The translations under genes were made by a program, and so were the position numbers. A stretch of 64,000 nt of DNA from Actibacterium sp. MT2.3-13A. Its GTDB lineage: Bacteria; Pseudomonadota; Alphaproteobacteria; Rhodobacterales; Rhodobacteraceae. The notes below the pieces were generated by a model. That model saw only the letters and a list, made by a program, of their open reading frames with translations. It did not search any database and had not been told where the DNA came from. The DNA lies in the NCBI RefSeq assembly GCF_018139985.1, contig NZ_JAGSOU010000014.1, positions 1 through 64,000 on the forward strand, read 5' to 3'. Positions 8,408 through 16,754 of the stretch are shown in pieces. Within the stretch, counting starts at the first letter, position 1. Each line of letters opens with the position of its first letter.

Positions 8408-8958
8408 GCCTCGTCGATCACGGACGGACCGCGCGGTTCTTCCTCGCCCTCGTCTTCGATATGCTTGTGGTCGGCGTGGTGATGCACATGGCCATGCACA
8501 TGGCCGTGCTCGTGGCCCAGGGTGCGGCCGTGGCCATAGGCGCCGCCCTCTGGCGCGAAGGGGGCAGAGACCTCGGCCACGCCCGCGCCAAGCTGGCGCA
8601 GCATCTCGGCCATCACCGGGTCGCGCTGGATCAGCAGCCGGTCGTCCTCGATCTGGCAGGGGGCGTGGCGGTTGCCGATATGCCAGGCGAAGCGCACCAG
8701 GTCGCGCCCCGTGATCTCCAGCAGGTCGTCCTCGCCCGCCTCGACCTCGATCAGCCGGCCATCCTCCAGCTCCAAAGCCTCGCCACCCTTCAGCGAGACG
8801 GTCTCGGGCAGATCGGCGAGAAAGCTGTCGCCGCCCGCCGTTTTCAGGCGCTTGCGGCGCAGGAGCCGCTCGTCATAACTCAGGACGACGCGGTCGTGGG
8901 GCCTGCCGCCCCCGGTCGAGGGCAAAAGGCGCAGGGCTTTTCCAAGGTCGGCGGGCAT
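8404..8958 (-). CDS. ureE: Urease accessory protein UreE (nickel metallochaperone)
   Basis: A 184-residue nickel-binding chaperone that hands Ni(II) to UreG. The N-terminal half has the UreE peptide-binding domain (RLKTAGGDSFLADLP), the middle has the metal-binding domain (AWHIGNRHAP, where His binds nickel at the dimer interface), and the last 40 residues contain a His-rich stretch (GHEHGHVHGHVHHHADHKH) for nickel storage. The ATG at 8958 is preferred over one 11 codons upstream because GGAGAG lies 8 bases before it. It is coupled to ureF by a 4-base overlap. Confidence 0.93.
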   Translation of the reverse strand: MPADLGKALRLLPSTGGGRPHDRVVLSYDERLLRRKRLKTAGGDSFLADLPETVSLKGGEALELEDGRLIEVEAGEDDLLEITGRDLVRFAWHIGNRHAPCQIEDDRLLIQRDPVMAEMLRQLGAGVAEVSAPFAPEGGAYGHGRTLGHEHGHVHGHVHHHADHKHIEDEGEEEPRGPSVIDEA

Positions 8959-9024
8959 GTCGGTTCTCTCCGCTCGGGGCACATGCTGCAAGCATAGCCG
9001 CGCCGTGCCCCGGGCGAAAGGGAA

Positions 9025-9243
9025 TCACATGCCGTAGAGGTCTTTGAAGACGTGGTGCACGATATCTTCGCGCGCGATGCCCAGCTTGGCGAGCTGCTCA
9101 TCGTTCATGGCCTGCAGGCGCTGGACGCGCTGAAGGCGGCTGTTGTTCTCCATCAGATACACCAGGAACCGGCCAATGGCGCGGAAAGGTGCGGAGAGAC
9201 GGATCCCGAGGCTTGCTGCGGGGATATGAGTCGTTACGGCCAT
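9025..9243 (-). CDS. DUF1127 domain protein
   Basis: A 72-residue protein ending in a DUF1127-type helix pair: LQAMNDEQLAKLGIAREDI with downstream aromatic and hydrophobic residues. DUF1127 proteins are small and Arg-rich, and members in alphaproteobacteria have been linked to RNA metabolism and to phosphate or carbon regulation. No such role can be read here. AAAGGAG lies 8 bases upstream of the ATG at 9243, a stronger ribosome site than most neighbours, and marks this start over longer in-frame alternatives. It sits between ureC and ureE on the same strand with 140 bases to ureC, so it may be transcribed with the urease operon or from its own promoter in that gap. Confidence 0.85.
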   Translation of the reverse strand: MAVTTHIPAASLGIRLSAPFRAIGRFLVYLMENNSRLQRVQRLQAMNDEQLAKLGIAREDIVHHVFKDLYGM

Positions 9244-9383
9244 TTTGGAAACTCCTTTTGCTGGCGCAAAGCGTTTCCTCCCTGACACCGAAGATAGGTC
9301 AGCAATCCCGCCCTTTCCATTGCGTTTTTCGCAACCCCGCCCTGCGTTATCGCCGCGGCGCGGCATGACGGGCGGGGGTTGCG

Positions 9384-11093
9384 TCAGAACAGAAAATAGC
9401 GTTGCGCCATCGGCAGTTCGCTGGCCGGCGCGCAGGTCAGCAATTCGCCGTTGGCGCGCACCTCGTAGGTTTCGGGGTTCACCTCGATATGCGGCGTGGC
9501 GGCGTTCATCACCATGTCGGCCTTGCCGATGGCGCGGGTGTTCTCAACCGCCACCGTCCGCTTGGCCAGCCCCAGCGCGGCGCCCACTCCCCCGGCCTGG
9601 GCCGCGGCCGAGACGAACAGCACGGCCGAATTCTCCACCGCCCGGCCGAAGGCGCCGAACATGGGGCGCGAATAGACCGGCTGCGGCGTGGGAATCGAGG
9701 CGTTGGGGTCGCCCATCTGCGCCATGACGATCATGCCGCCGATCAGCACCATCTCGGGCTTCACCCCGAAAAACGCCGGGCGCCACAGCACCAGATCGGC
9801 GCGCTTGCCCGCCTCGACCGATCCGATCTCGCGGCTCATGCCGTGGGCGATGGCCGGGTTGATGGTGTATTTGGCGATGTAGCGCTTGACCCGGACGTTG
9901 TCGTTGTCGCCGGTCTCCTCGGCCAGGCGGCCGCGCTGCTGCTTCATCTTGTGGGCGGTCTGCCAGGTGCGGATCAGCACCTCGCCCACCCGGCCCATGG
10001 CCTGGCTGTCGCTGGCGATGATGGAAAACGCGCCCATGTCGTGCAGGATGTCCTCGGCCGCGATGGTCTCGCGCCGGATGCGGCTCTCGGCGAAGGCCAC
10101 GTCCTCGGGGATCGCCTTGTCGAGGTGATGGCAGACCATGAGCATGTCCAGATGCTCCTCGATCGTGTTCACCGTGTAGGGCCGCGTCGGGTTGGTGGAA
10201 CTGGGCAGGACGTGGGATTCGCCCACCACCTTGATGATGTCGGGGGCATGCCCGCCGCCCGCGCCCTCGGTGTGGAAGGCATGGATGGTGCGGCCCTTCA
10301 TGGCGGCCACGGTGTTCTCGACGAAGCCGGATTCGTTCAGCGTGTCGGTGTGGATCATCACCTGCACATCCATGTCGTCGGCCACGCCCAGGCAGCAGTC
10401 GATCGCGCCGGGCGTGGTGCCCCAATCCTCATGCAGCTTCAGCGCGCAGGCCCCGGCCCGGACCTGCTCCTCCAGCGCGGCGGGGCGCGAGGCGTTGCCC
10501 TTGCCCGCGAAGGCGAGGTTCATCGGGAGGGCATCGGCCGCCTGCAGCATCCGCCCGATATGCCAAGGCCCCGGCGTGCAGGTGGTGGCGAGCGTGCCAT
10601 GCGCGGGTCCGGTGCCGCCGCCCAGCATGGTGGTCACGCCGGAATGCAGCGCATCCTCGATCTGCTGCGGGCAGATGTAATGGATGTGGCTGTCGAAGCC
10701 GCCGGCGGTCAGGATGCGGCCTTCGCCCGCGATGACCTCGGTGCCGGGGCCGATGACGATATCGACGCCCGGCTGGGTGTCGGGGTTGCCCGCCTTGCCG
10801 ATCCGCGCGATCCGCCCGTCGCGCAGCGCCACATCGGCCTTTACGATGCCGGTGACGTCGAGGATCAGCGCGTTGGTGATCACCGTGTCGGCGGCGCCGT
10901 CCGCCCGTGTCGCCTGGCTCTGCCCCATGCCGTCGCGTATCACCTTGCCACCGCCGAATTTTACCTCTTCCCCGTAACTTGTGAGGTCTTCTTCAACCTC
11001 TATGACAAGATCGGTATCGGCCAGGCGCACACGGTCCCCGGTGGTCGGGCCATACATGTCGGCATAGGTCGCGCGGGAGATGCGGGCGGGCAT
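9384..11093 (-). CDS. ureC: Urease alpha subunit
   Basis: The 569-residue catalytic subunit of nickel urease, which hydrolyses urea to ammonia and carbamate in the cytoplasm. Seen motifs: [10 protein letters not shown] (two nickel-binding His), [10 protein letters not shown] (the Lys that becomes carbamylated and bridges both nickels), [24 protein letters not shown] (nickel-binding His) and [13 protein letters not shown], the mobile active-site flap with its Cys and His. Length matches the family and no residue appears missing. It is separated from ureB by a small gene of unknown function. Confidence 0.98.
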   Translation of the reverse strand: MPARISRATYADMYGPTTGDRVRLADTDLVIEVEEDLTSYGEEVKFGGGKVIRDGMGQSQATRADGAADTVITNALILDVTGIVKADVALRDGRIARIGKAGNPDTQPGVDIVIGPGTEVIAGEGRILTAGGFDSHIHYICPQQIEDALHSGVTTMLGGGTGPAHGTLATTCTPGPWHIGRMLQAADALPMNLAFAGKGNASRPAALEEQVRAGACALKLHEDWGTTPGAIDCCLGVADDMDVQVMIHTDTLNESGFVENTVAAMKGRTIHAFHTEGAGGGHAPDIIKVVGESHVLPSSTNPTRPYTVNTIEEHLDMLMVCHHLDKAIPEDVAFAESRIRRETIAAEDILHDMGAFSIIASDSQAMGRVGEVLIRTWQTAHKMKQQRGRLAEETGDNDNVRVKRYIAKYTINPAIAHGMSREIGSVEAGKRADLVLWRPAFFGVKPEMVLIGGMIVMAQMGDPNASIPTPQPVYSRPMFGAFGRAVENSAVLFVSAAAQAGGVGAALGLAKRTVAVENTRAIGKADMVMNAATPHIEVNPETYEVRANGELLTCAPASELPMAQRYFLF

Positions 11094-11099
11094 GGGTGA

Positions 11100-11384
11100 T
11101 CAGTCCTCGGTCCTGAAAGGCTGGGCCGGTCTGGCCTGGGCGCGCCGGCGGCGCGGGGCGGGTTTGGCGGCACGCGCCGCGCCGGGCCTGGCCGCGGCTT
11201 TCGGGGCGGCATGCGGCGCCGAAAGCGCCTCGGTGTCCACCGCCGGCAGGAACGGGTTGAGCCGCAGAGCAGCGCCGAACCAGGCCGTGGCCATGGCCAT
11301 CTGCATCTCGAACAGACGCGCCCAAACCTGAATCGGCATGGCGCCGGAGACGTCGCAAGGCGGGTGCTTCAGAGGGGTCGACAT
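11100..11384 (-). CDS. Small hypothetical protein between ureB and ureC
   Basis: A 94-residue protein I do not recognise. The first half contains an amphipathic helix (WARLFEMQMAMATAWFGAALR, split by hydrophobic residues). The second half is Ala, Arg, Pro and Lys rich and probably disordered. AGGGAA lies 9 bases before the ATG at 11384, preferred over an ATG six codons upstream. It ends 6 bases before ureC and starts 27 bases after ureB, so it is within the operon. The helix followed by a basic Ala/Pro tail is loosely reminiscent of phasin-like proteins, but that is weak. A real gene is likely because it keeps an open frame and spacing inside a tight operon. Confidence 0.6.
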   Translation of the reverse strand: MSTPLKHPPCDVSGAMPIQVWARLFEMQMAMATAWFGAALRLNPFLPAVDTEALSAPHAAPKAAARPGAARAAKPAPRRRRAQARPAQPFRTED

Positions 11385-11411
11385 TTCGAATTTCCCTTTC
11401 ATGATAATAAC

Positions 11412-11717
11412 CTAAAGTTCACCCATAACCTTCTGGTTGAAGCCGTATATCCGCCGCATACCGGCAACGGGCACCAGGTCCACGTCCCGGCTCTGTCCGG
11501 GTTCGAACCGCACCGCGGTGCCTGCGGCGATGTCCAGCCGCATCCCGCGCGCGGCCTCGCGATCGAAATCGAGCGCCGCGTTGGTCTCGGCGAAATGATA
11601 ATGGCTGCCGACCTGCACCGGCCGGTCGCCGGTGTTGGCGACGCGCAGCGTGATCGCCTCGCGGCCTGCGTTCAGCGTGATCTCGCCGGGACGGGGGAAG
11701 ATTTCGCCGGGTATCAT
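11412..11717 (-). CDS. ureB: Urease beta subunit
   Basis: A 101-residue structural subunit of urease that packs against the alpha subunit. The start [20 protein letters not shown] and the core [15 protein letters not shown] are hallmarks of UreB. Separate ureA and ureB genes are the usual bacterial arrangement. It begins 10 bases after ureA and is preceded by a GAGAGAG ribosome site. Confidence 0.97.
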   Translation of the reverse strand: MIPGEIFPRPGEITLNAGREAITLRVANTGDRPVQVGSHYHFAETNAALDFDREAARGMRLDIAAGTAVRFEPGQSRDVDLVPVAGMRRIYGFNQKVMGEL

Positions 11718-11727
11718 CGCTCTCTCC

Positions 11728-12030
11728 TCAGCGGATGGGGTGGTGCACGGTCACCAGCTTGGTGCCGTCGGGAAAGGTCGCCTCGACCTGCACCTCGTGG
11801 ATCATCTCGGGTATGCCGGGCATGCATTGCGCGGCGCCGACCACATGGGCGGCGTCCTCCATCAGCGCGGCGACAGAGCGGCCGTCGCGCGCGCCCTCGA
11901 CCACATAATCGGTGATCAGGGCGATCGCCTCGGGGTGGTTCAGCTTCACCCCCCGAGCCAGCCGGCCCCGCGCCACCATCGCGGCGAGGCTGACCAGCAG
12001 CTTGTCCTTTTCACGCGGCGTCAGGTTCAT
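11728..12030 (-). CDS. ureA: Urease gamma subunit
   Basis: A 100-residue structural subunit of urease. It begins [20 protein letters not shown] and contains [13 protein letters not shown] and the end motif [12 protein letters not shown], all typical of UreA. It lies 9 bases after ureD. Length is the family standard of 100 residues. Confidence 0.97.
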   Translation of the reverse strand: MNLTPREKDKLLVSLAAMVARGRLARGVKLNHPEAIALITDYVVEGARDGRSVAALMEDAAHVVGAAQCMPGIPEMIHEVQVEATFPDGTKLVTVHHPIR

Positions 12031-12039
12031 CGTCTCTCC

Positions 12040-12867
12040 TCAGATCTGCCAGACACGGGGCAAGGCCGCGCCCCTGAGCGCGGTCAGCGCGCGCGCCACG
12101 GCGCGTTTCAGCGGCAGCGCGTCGGCGGCGGCGAAACGCGCCACGCAGCGCCCGTCCCAGGCGGAGGCCGCCGAGACCACGCTCTCGCCGCCCAGCGCGC
12201 CGCGCAGGGGGCCCAGCGCGTCCTCCGCGCCCGGCGCCACCAGCGCCAGCGTGGCCAGCGCCCGCGCGCCGCCCAGCCCGGCCGGGTTGCCGGCCTGCGC
12301 CAGCGCCTCGGCGCTCAGGCGCAGCGGTTCGATCAGCACGGGGCACCCGTCGCGGCTGACCTCGCGCGTATCGTGCAGGCTGGCGCGGCTCAGCACCTCG
12401 CCCATCGCGGCCCGCCCCAGCACCACCATCTCCACCAGCAGGCAGGCGGCATCGCCCGCCAGCGTGAAGCGGCTGCGCCGCAACAGCGCCGAACCCTCGA
12501 ACAGGATCGTCTCCTGCGGCAGCCAGTCCAGCCGCGCGCCGGGCGCGAGGTCGAAGCTGACCTCCACCTCGGCCACGCCCGAGGCGGCCGCGTAGGCGCG
12601 CTCGGCCGTCTGGGTGGTAGCCACGGCGCGTGCGCCCGCGTCCAGCGTCACGGCATAGCTCAGCCGGTCTCCCCCGGTCAGCCCGCCCGCGGTGTTCAGG
12701 AACACCACCTCCGGGCAGGCCCCGTGCACCCGCGGCAGGAAGGCCTTGGCCGAGCCCTGCTGGCGCAGCCGGACCAGCCGCGCGCCGCCCGGCGCCGCGG
12801 ACAGCGCGACCCCCGCGTGGCCGCGCACGCGCTGCATTCCGGTCTGGGTCTCGGCTGCACTTGACAT
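12040..12867 (-). CDS. ureD: Urease accessory protein UreD
   Basis: A 275-residue scaffold protein that binds apo-urease and the UreF-UreG complex and is thought to channel nickel. Seen motifs are VVFLNTAGGLTGGDRL and LPQETILFEGSALLRRS, both characteristic of UreD/UreH. It is the first gene of the operon, divergent from pyrC with a 212-base gap that should hold the urease promoter. No good Shine-Dalgarno sequence precedes the ATG at 12867, and in-frame Met 11 is a possible alternative start. Confidence 0.93.
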   Translation of the reverse strand: MSSAAETQTGMQRVRGHAGVALSAAPGGARLVRLRQQGSAKAFLPRVHGACPEVVFLNTAGGLTGGDRLSYAVTLDAGARAVATTQTAERAYAAASGVAEVEVSFDLAPGARLDWLPQETILFEGSALLRRSRFTLAGDAACLLVEMVVLGRAAMGEVLSRASLHDTREVSRDGCPVLIEPLRLSAEALAQAGNPAGLGGARALATLALVAPGAEDALGPLRGALGGESVVSAASAWDGRCVARFAAADALPLKRAVARALTALRGAALPRVWQI

Positions 12868-12931
12868 GGGCGCATCATGGCGGGCATCGCGCGCCAGGGG
12901 CAGCCCCGCGCGCGACGGGCGACGGACCGCC

Positions 12932-12964
12932 CCCGGTTTTCCGGCCGGATGCCCGAAAACCGGG
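12932..12964. repeat. Inverted repeat in the ureD-pyrC divergent region
   Basis: CCCGGTTTTC (12932-12941) and GAAAACCGGG (12955-12964) form a perfect 10-bp inverted repeat with a 13-base spacer. It lies midway in the 212-base region between the divergent ureD and pyrC genes. It could be an operator or a structural palindrome; nothing else in this gap is recognised. Confidence 0.6.
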
Positions 12965-13079
12965 CGGCATTGCCCAAATTCCGGGCACGGTCCGGCTGCG
13001 CTGCCCCGCCCTTCGCGCGACCGTGGCTACGCGCTTTGCCCACTGGAAACCGCGCGCGCAATTGTGTAACGGCTGAGCC

Positions 13080-14120
13080 ATGACACAGAGCCTCACCCTC
13101 CGCCGCCCCGACGACTGGCACCTGCACCTGCGCGACGGCGCCATGCTGCAGGGCGTGCTGCCCGAAAGCGCCCGCCATTTCGCCCGCGCCATCATCATGC
13201 CCAACCTGGTGCCGCCGGTGGTCACCGCCGCCGACGCCGCCGCCTATCGCGACCGGATTCTCGCCGCCCTGCCCGAGGGCGCCGGTTTCACCCCGCTGAT
13301 GACCCTCTACCTGACCGAGGAGACCGATCCCGAGGATCTCGCCGCGGCCCATGCCAGCGGACTGATCACCGCGGTCAAGCTCTACCCGGCGGGCGCCACC
13401 ACCAACTCGGCCTCGGGGGTGCGCGATTTCGACAAGGTGCGCGGCGTGCTCGAGAAGATGGCCGAGATCGGTTGCCCGCTCTGCGTGCACGGCGAGGTGA
13501 CCGACCCCGAGATCGACATCTTCGACCGCGAGGCGGTGTTCATCGACCGCGTGCTCGACCCGGTGCGCCGCGCCACCCCCGGCCTGCGCGTGGTGATGGA
13601 GCACCTGACCACCGCCGACGGCGTCGCCTATGTGCAGGCCCACGACCGGGATCTGGCGGCCACGATCACCACCCATCACCTGATCATCAACCGCAACCAC
13701 ATCCTGGTCGGCGGCATCAAGCCGCATTACTACTGCCTGCCGGTGGCCAAGCGCGAAAACCACCGCCTAGCGCTGGTCGGGGCCGCCACCGGCGGAGACG
13801 CGCGGTTCTTCCTCGGCACCGACAGCGCGCCGCACACGGACGCCAACAAGCAAAGCGCCTGCGGCTGCGCGGGCTGCTTCACCGCCACCAACACGATGAG
13901 CTGCCTGGCCGAGGTGTTCGAGCGCGAGGGCGCGCTGGACAGGCTGGAGGGCTTCGCCTCGCTCCACGGCCCGGCCTTCTACCGGCTGCCGCCAAACGAG
14001 GAACGGATCACGCTCGTCAAGGGCGCACCCGTCCACTACCCGGCCAAGATCCTGACCGGCGCGGGCCCCGTGACCCTGTTCGACCCCGGCTTTCCGCTGC
14101 ATTGGCGGGTCGCCGAATGA
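13080..14120 (+). CDS. pyrC: Dihydroorotase
   Basis: A 346-residue class II (E. coli PyrC-like) dihydroorotase that cyclises carbamoyl aspartate to dihydroorotate in pyrimidine synthesis. WHLHLRDG (residues 13-20) carries the two zinc-binding His. [14 protein letters not shown] near residue 99 carries the carbamylated Lys, [10 protein letters not shown] gives another metal-binding His, and GTDSAPH carries the catalytic Asp. The length is typical. No clear Shine-Dalgarno sequence precedes the ATG. The next pathway gene present, pyrE, follows after a palindromic repeat element. Confidence 0.97.
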   Translation: MTQSLTLRRPDDWHLHLRDGAMLQGVLPESARHFARAIIMPNLVPPVVTAADAAAYRDRILAALPEGAGFTPLMTLYLTEETDPEDLAAAHASGLITAVKLYPAGATTNSASGVRDFDKVRGVLEKMAEIGCPLCVHGEVTDPEIDIFDREAVFIDRVLDPVRRATPGLRVVMEHLTTADGVAYVQAHDRDLAATITTHHLIINRNHILVGGIKPHYYCLPVAKRENHRLALVGAATGGDARFFLGTDSAPHTDANKQSACGCAGCFTATNTMSCLAEVFEREGALDRLEGFASLHGPAFYRLPPNEERITLVKGAPVHYPAKILTGAGPVTLFDPGFPLHWRVAE

Positions 14121-14125
14121 CGCCC

Positions 14126-14224
14126 CTTCTTCTTGGCGGAAATACTCCCGCCGGAGGCATGAAAGTTTCGGCCCCGCCGCGCGGGGCCGATGCCTCCGGC
14201 GGGGATATTTATTGCCAGAAGAAA
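14126..14224. repeat. Nested palindromic repeat element between pyrC and pyrE
   Basis: Two opposed copies of the same unit (14126-14160 reverse, 14190-14224 forward; shared core GCCTCCGGCGGGGATATTT then GCCAGAAGAA) flank a 9-bp hairpin (CGGCCCCGC with GCGGGGCCG, 14169-14189). The whole can fold as a long cruciform-like stem. A third copy of the unit is at 29007-29039. It behaves like a REP-type intergenic element and may also end or attenuate pyrC transcription. Confidence 0.85.
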
Positions 14225-14243
14225 ACAGACGAAGGTTCCTGAC

Positions 14244-14924
14244 ATGATCCCCTCCTCCTTTCCCGACAAGGCCGAGATCGCCCGCCTGACCGCGCGCATG
14301 CTGCTGGAGATCAAAGCCGTGCATTTCAACGCGGCCGAGCCCTTCACCCTGGCCTCGGGCCTGCCCTCGCCGACCTATATCGACTGCCGCAAACTCATCA
14401 GCTTCCCGCGCATCCGCTCAACGCTCATGGATTTCATGGCCGTGACCGTGATGCGCGAGGCCGGCTTCGAGGCCTTCGACAACATCGCCGGCGGCGAGAC
14501 CGCGGGCATCCCCTTCGCCGCCCTGGTGGCCGAGCGTCTGGGCCTGCCCATGACCTATGTGCGCAAGAAGCCCAAGGGCTACGGCCGCAATGCCCGCATC
14601 GAGGGCGCGATGCGCGAGGGCGAGCGCGTGCTGCTGGTCGAGGACCTGACCACCGACGGCGGTTCCAAGCTGAGCTTCGTCGACGCGATCCGCGAGACCG
14701 GGGCGAGCTGCGCGCACACCGCGGTGATTTTCTACTACGGCATCTTCCCGGAGACCGAGAAGACGCTGGGCGATCACGGCGTGGCGCTGCATTACCTATG
14801 CACCTGGTGGGACGTGCTGGAGGAGGCCCGCGCCTCGGGCGCGTTCGACGCCGGGACGCTGGCGGAGGTCGAATCGTTCCTCAACGCCCCGCGCGCCTGG
14901 CAAGAGGCCCGGACCGGGGGCTGA
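14244..14924 (+). CDS. pyrE: Orotate phosphoribosyltransferase
   Basis: A 226-residue enzyme that joins orotate to PRPP to give orotidine 5'-phosphate. The PRPP-binding motif [13 protein letters not shown] is at about 130-142, and the flexible-loop basic residues are in [17 protein letters not shown]. The ATG at 14244 is chosen because GAAGG lies 8 bases upstream; an in-frame start 18 codons earlier would run into the palindromic repeat. It lies 123 bases after pyrC. Confidence 0.95.
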   Translation: MIPSSFPDKAEIARLTARMLLEIKAVHFNAAEPFTLASGLPSPTYIDCRKLISFPRIRSTLMDFMAVTVMREAGFEAFDNIAGGETAGIPFAALVAERLGLPMTYVRKKPKGYGRNARIEGAMREGERVLLVEDLTTDGGSKLSFVDAIRETGASCAHTAVIFYYGIFPETEKTLGDHGVALHYLCTWWDVLEEARASGAFDAGTLAEVESFLNAPRAWQEARTGG

Positions 14925-14980
14925 ACCGCGCGGTTCGAAAAATCTGTATCGGAGGGTCAGCCCTGTTGCCGCAATTTGTG

Positions 14981-15009
14981 GCGACAGGCGCCCCCCATTC
15001 CGCTAGAAT
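14981..15009 (+). promoter_or_regulatory. Candidate dnaB promoter
   Basis: GCGACA (14981-14986) and TAGAAT (15004-15009) are separated by 17 bp. The -10 is a good match and the -35 has four of six positions. It would start transcription about 95 bases before the dnaB ATG, just upstream of a DnaA box. Confidence 0.45.
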
Positions 15010-15024
15010 TTGCGGCGAGGCGGG

Positions 15025-15043
15025 TGTCCACAGGTTATCCACA
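15025..15043 (+). promoter_or_regulatory. DnaA box upstream of dnaB
   Basis: TTATCCACA at 15035-15043 is a perfect match to the classical DnaA box; a second, degenerate copy (TGTCCACA, 15025-15032) abuts it on the same strand. The pair lies in the 186-base gap before dnaB, downstream of the candidate promoter, where DnaA binding could control dnaB transcription. Confidence 0.65.
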
Positions 15044-15110
15044 GAAACATACCGTTTGAACTGTGGCGCCTGAAACCTGTAAGCCATCAGGCCAAAGACA
15101 GGGGCAGTCC

Positions 15111-16598
15111 ATGAACGAAATCGCGGCCATCCGGCAGGGCCAGGAAAGCGGTGACAGCGGGACCCTCCCGCACAGTATCGAGGCCGAGCAGCAGCTTCTC
15201 GGCGCGATCCTGACCAACAACGATGTCTATGACAGGGTCGCCGCGGTCCTGCAGCCGCACCATTTCTACGAGCCGGTGCACGCGCGCATCTACGAGGTGG
15301 CGGCGCGGCGCATCCAGAAGAACGCGCTGGCCAGCCCCGTGACGCTGAAAGCCTTCCTCGAGGAGGACGAGGGGCTGAAGGAGCTGGGCGGGCCGGCCTA
15401 TCTCGCACGCCTTGCGGGCGCCGCGATCTCGTCCTTCGCGGCGCGCGACTATGCCCAGATGATCTACGACTTCGCGATCCGGCGCGAGCTGATCGAGCTG
15501 GGCCACGACATCTCGGCCAAGGCCGCGCGCGTCGATGTGGACAGCGAGCCCAAGGAGCAGATCGTCGAGGCCGAGCAGAAGCTCTACAAGCTGGGCGAAC
15601 AGGGGCAGAGCGAGACCGGCTTCCAGTCCTTCCTGCGGGCGGTGACGGATGCGGTCAACGTGGCCAACGCCGCCTATCAGCGCGGCGGCGGGATGGCGGG
15701 GATCTCAACCGGGCTGATCGACCTCGACAAGAAGCTCGGCGGCCTGCACCCCTCGGACCTGCTGATCCTCGCCGGGCGGCCCTCGATGGGCAAGACCTCG
15801 CTGGCGACCAACATCGCCTTCAATGTCGCCAAGGCCTACAAGCGCGGGCTCCGGCACGACGGGGTCGAGGGCGCGGTCGATGGCGGCGTGGTCGGCTTCT
15901 TCAGCCTCGAGATGAGCGCCGAGCAGCTGGCGGGCCGGATCCTGGCCGAAGCCTCGGAGATCTCGTCGCACAAGATCCGTCAGGGCGACATGACCGAGGG
16001 CGAGTTCCGCCGCTTCGTCGAGGCCGCCAAGCAGCTGGAATCCTGCCCGCTGTTCATCGACGACACCCCCGCCCTGCCGATCGCGCAGCTTGCCGCCCGC
16101 GCGCGGCGGCTGAAGCGCACGCACGGGCTGGACCTGCTGATCATCGACTACCTGCAGCTCTGCCGCGGCACCGGCAAGGGCGACAACCGGGTGAACGAGA
16201 TCGCCGAAATCTCGATGGGGATGAAGGCCATCGCCAAGGAACTGAACATCCCCGTGATCGCGCTGTCGCAGCTCTCGCGCCAGGTCGAAAGCCGCGAGGA
16301 CAAGCGCCCGCAGCTCAGCGACCTGCGGGAATCGGGCTCGATCGAACAGGACGCCGACGTGGTGCTCTTCGTCTATCGCGGCGAATATTACAAAGAGCGC
16401 GAGAAGCCCGGCGAGGACGATCTGGCCTCGATGGAGAAGTGGATGGCCGACATGGAGCGGCTGCACGGCAAGGCCGAGGTCATCATCGGCAAGCAGCGCC
16501 ACGGCCCGATCGGCACGGTCGAGCTGAGCTTCGAGAGCCAGTTCACCCGCTTCGGTAACCTCGTCAAACCCTACCAGCAGGGCGCCGAGGAGTTCTGA
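15111..16598 (+). CDS. dnaB: Replicative DNA helicase DnaB
   Basis: A 495-residue hexameric helicase that unwinds DNA ahead of the fork and recruits primase. The N-terminal domain starts with LPHSIEAEQQLLGAILTNN, the linker helix follows, and the RecA-like domain has Walker A GRPSMGKTSLA near 222-232, Walker B LLIIDYLQL and the arginine-finger region VELSFESQFTRF near the C-terminus. The DLRESGSIEQDADVV block is also diagnostic. The ATG at 15111 has AGGGGCAG 5 bases upstream. No intein insertion is present, which is worth noting because DnaB is a common intein host. Confidence 0.97.
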   Translation: MNEIAAIRQGQESGDSGTLPHSIEAEQQLLGAILTNNDVYDRVAAVLQPHHFYEPVHARIYEVAARRIQKNALASPVTLKAFLEEDEGLKELGGPAYLARLAGAAISSFAARDYAQMIYDFAIRRELIELGHDISAKAARVDVDSEPKEQIVEAEQKLYKLGEQGQSETGFQSFLRAVTDAVNVANAAYQRGGGMAGISTGLIDLDKKLGGLHPSDLLILAGRPSMGKTSLATNIAFNVAKAYKRGLRHDGVEGAVDGGVVGFFSLEMSAEQLAGRILAEASEISSHKIRQGDMTEGEFRRFVEAAKQLESCPLFIDDTPALPIAQLAARARRLKRTHGLDLLIIDYLQLCRGTGKGDNRVNEIAEISMGMKAIAKELNIPVIALSQLSRQVESREDKRPQLSDLRESGSIEQDADVVLFVYRGEYYKEREKPGEDDLASMEKWMADMERLHGKAEVIIGKQRHGPIGTVELSFESQFTRFGNLVKPYQQGAEEF

Positions 16599-16718
16599 GC
16601 CGGCGCCGCCCACGAGAGGTCTTAAGGATTGTCCACGCCTGTGCTATGATGTCGCAGGTGGAAAGGCCGGAGCAGCCGCGAGAAATGCCCGGCCGCCGCC
16701 GTCCGGAATCGGAGGCAT

Positions 16719-16747
16719 CCCTATCGAGCGTCACGTTTCAGATAGGG
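16719..16747 (+). promoter_or_regulatory. Hairpin able to hide the ribosome site of the DUF1326 gene
   Basis: CCCTATC (16719-16725) pairs perfectly with GATAGGG (16741-16747) across a 15-base loop. The 3' arm overlaps the Shine-Dalgarno sequence AGGGGAC that precedes the ATG at 16755, so folding would mask it. This could be translational control or chance. Confidence 0.4.
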
Positions 16748-16754
16748 GACAATC

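Noticed and set aside
8404-8991. Longer UreE start at 8991
   Set aside because: The internal ATG at 8958 has a better-placed ribosome site, and the upstream codons are not UreE-like.
12868-13079. A coding gene in the ureD-pyrC gap
   Set aside because: Open frames there are short, overlap known genes and lack ribosome sites; only an inverted repeat was noted.
15111-16598. Intein in dnaB
   Set aside because: The helicase domain is continuous with Walker A and B at normal spacing and has no insertion.
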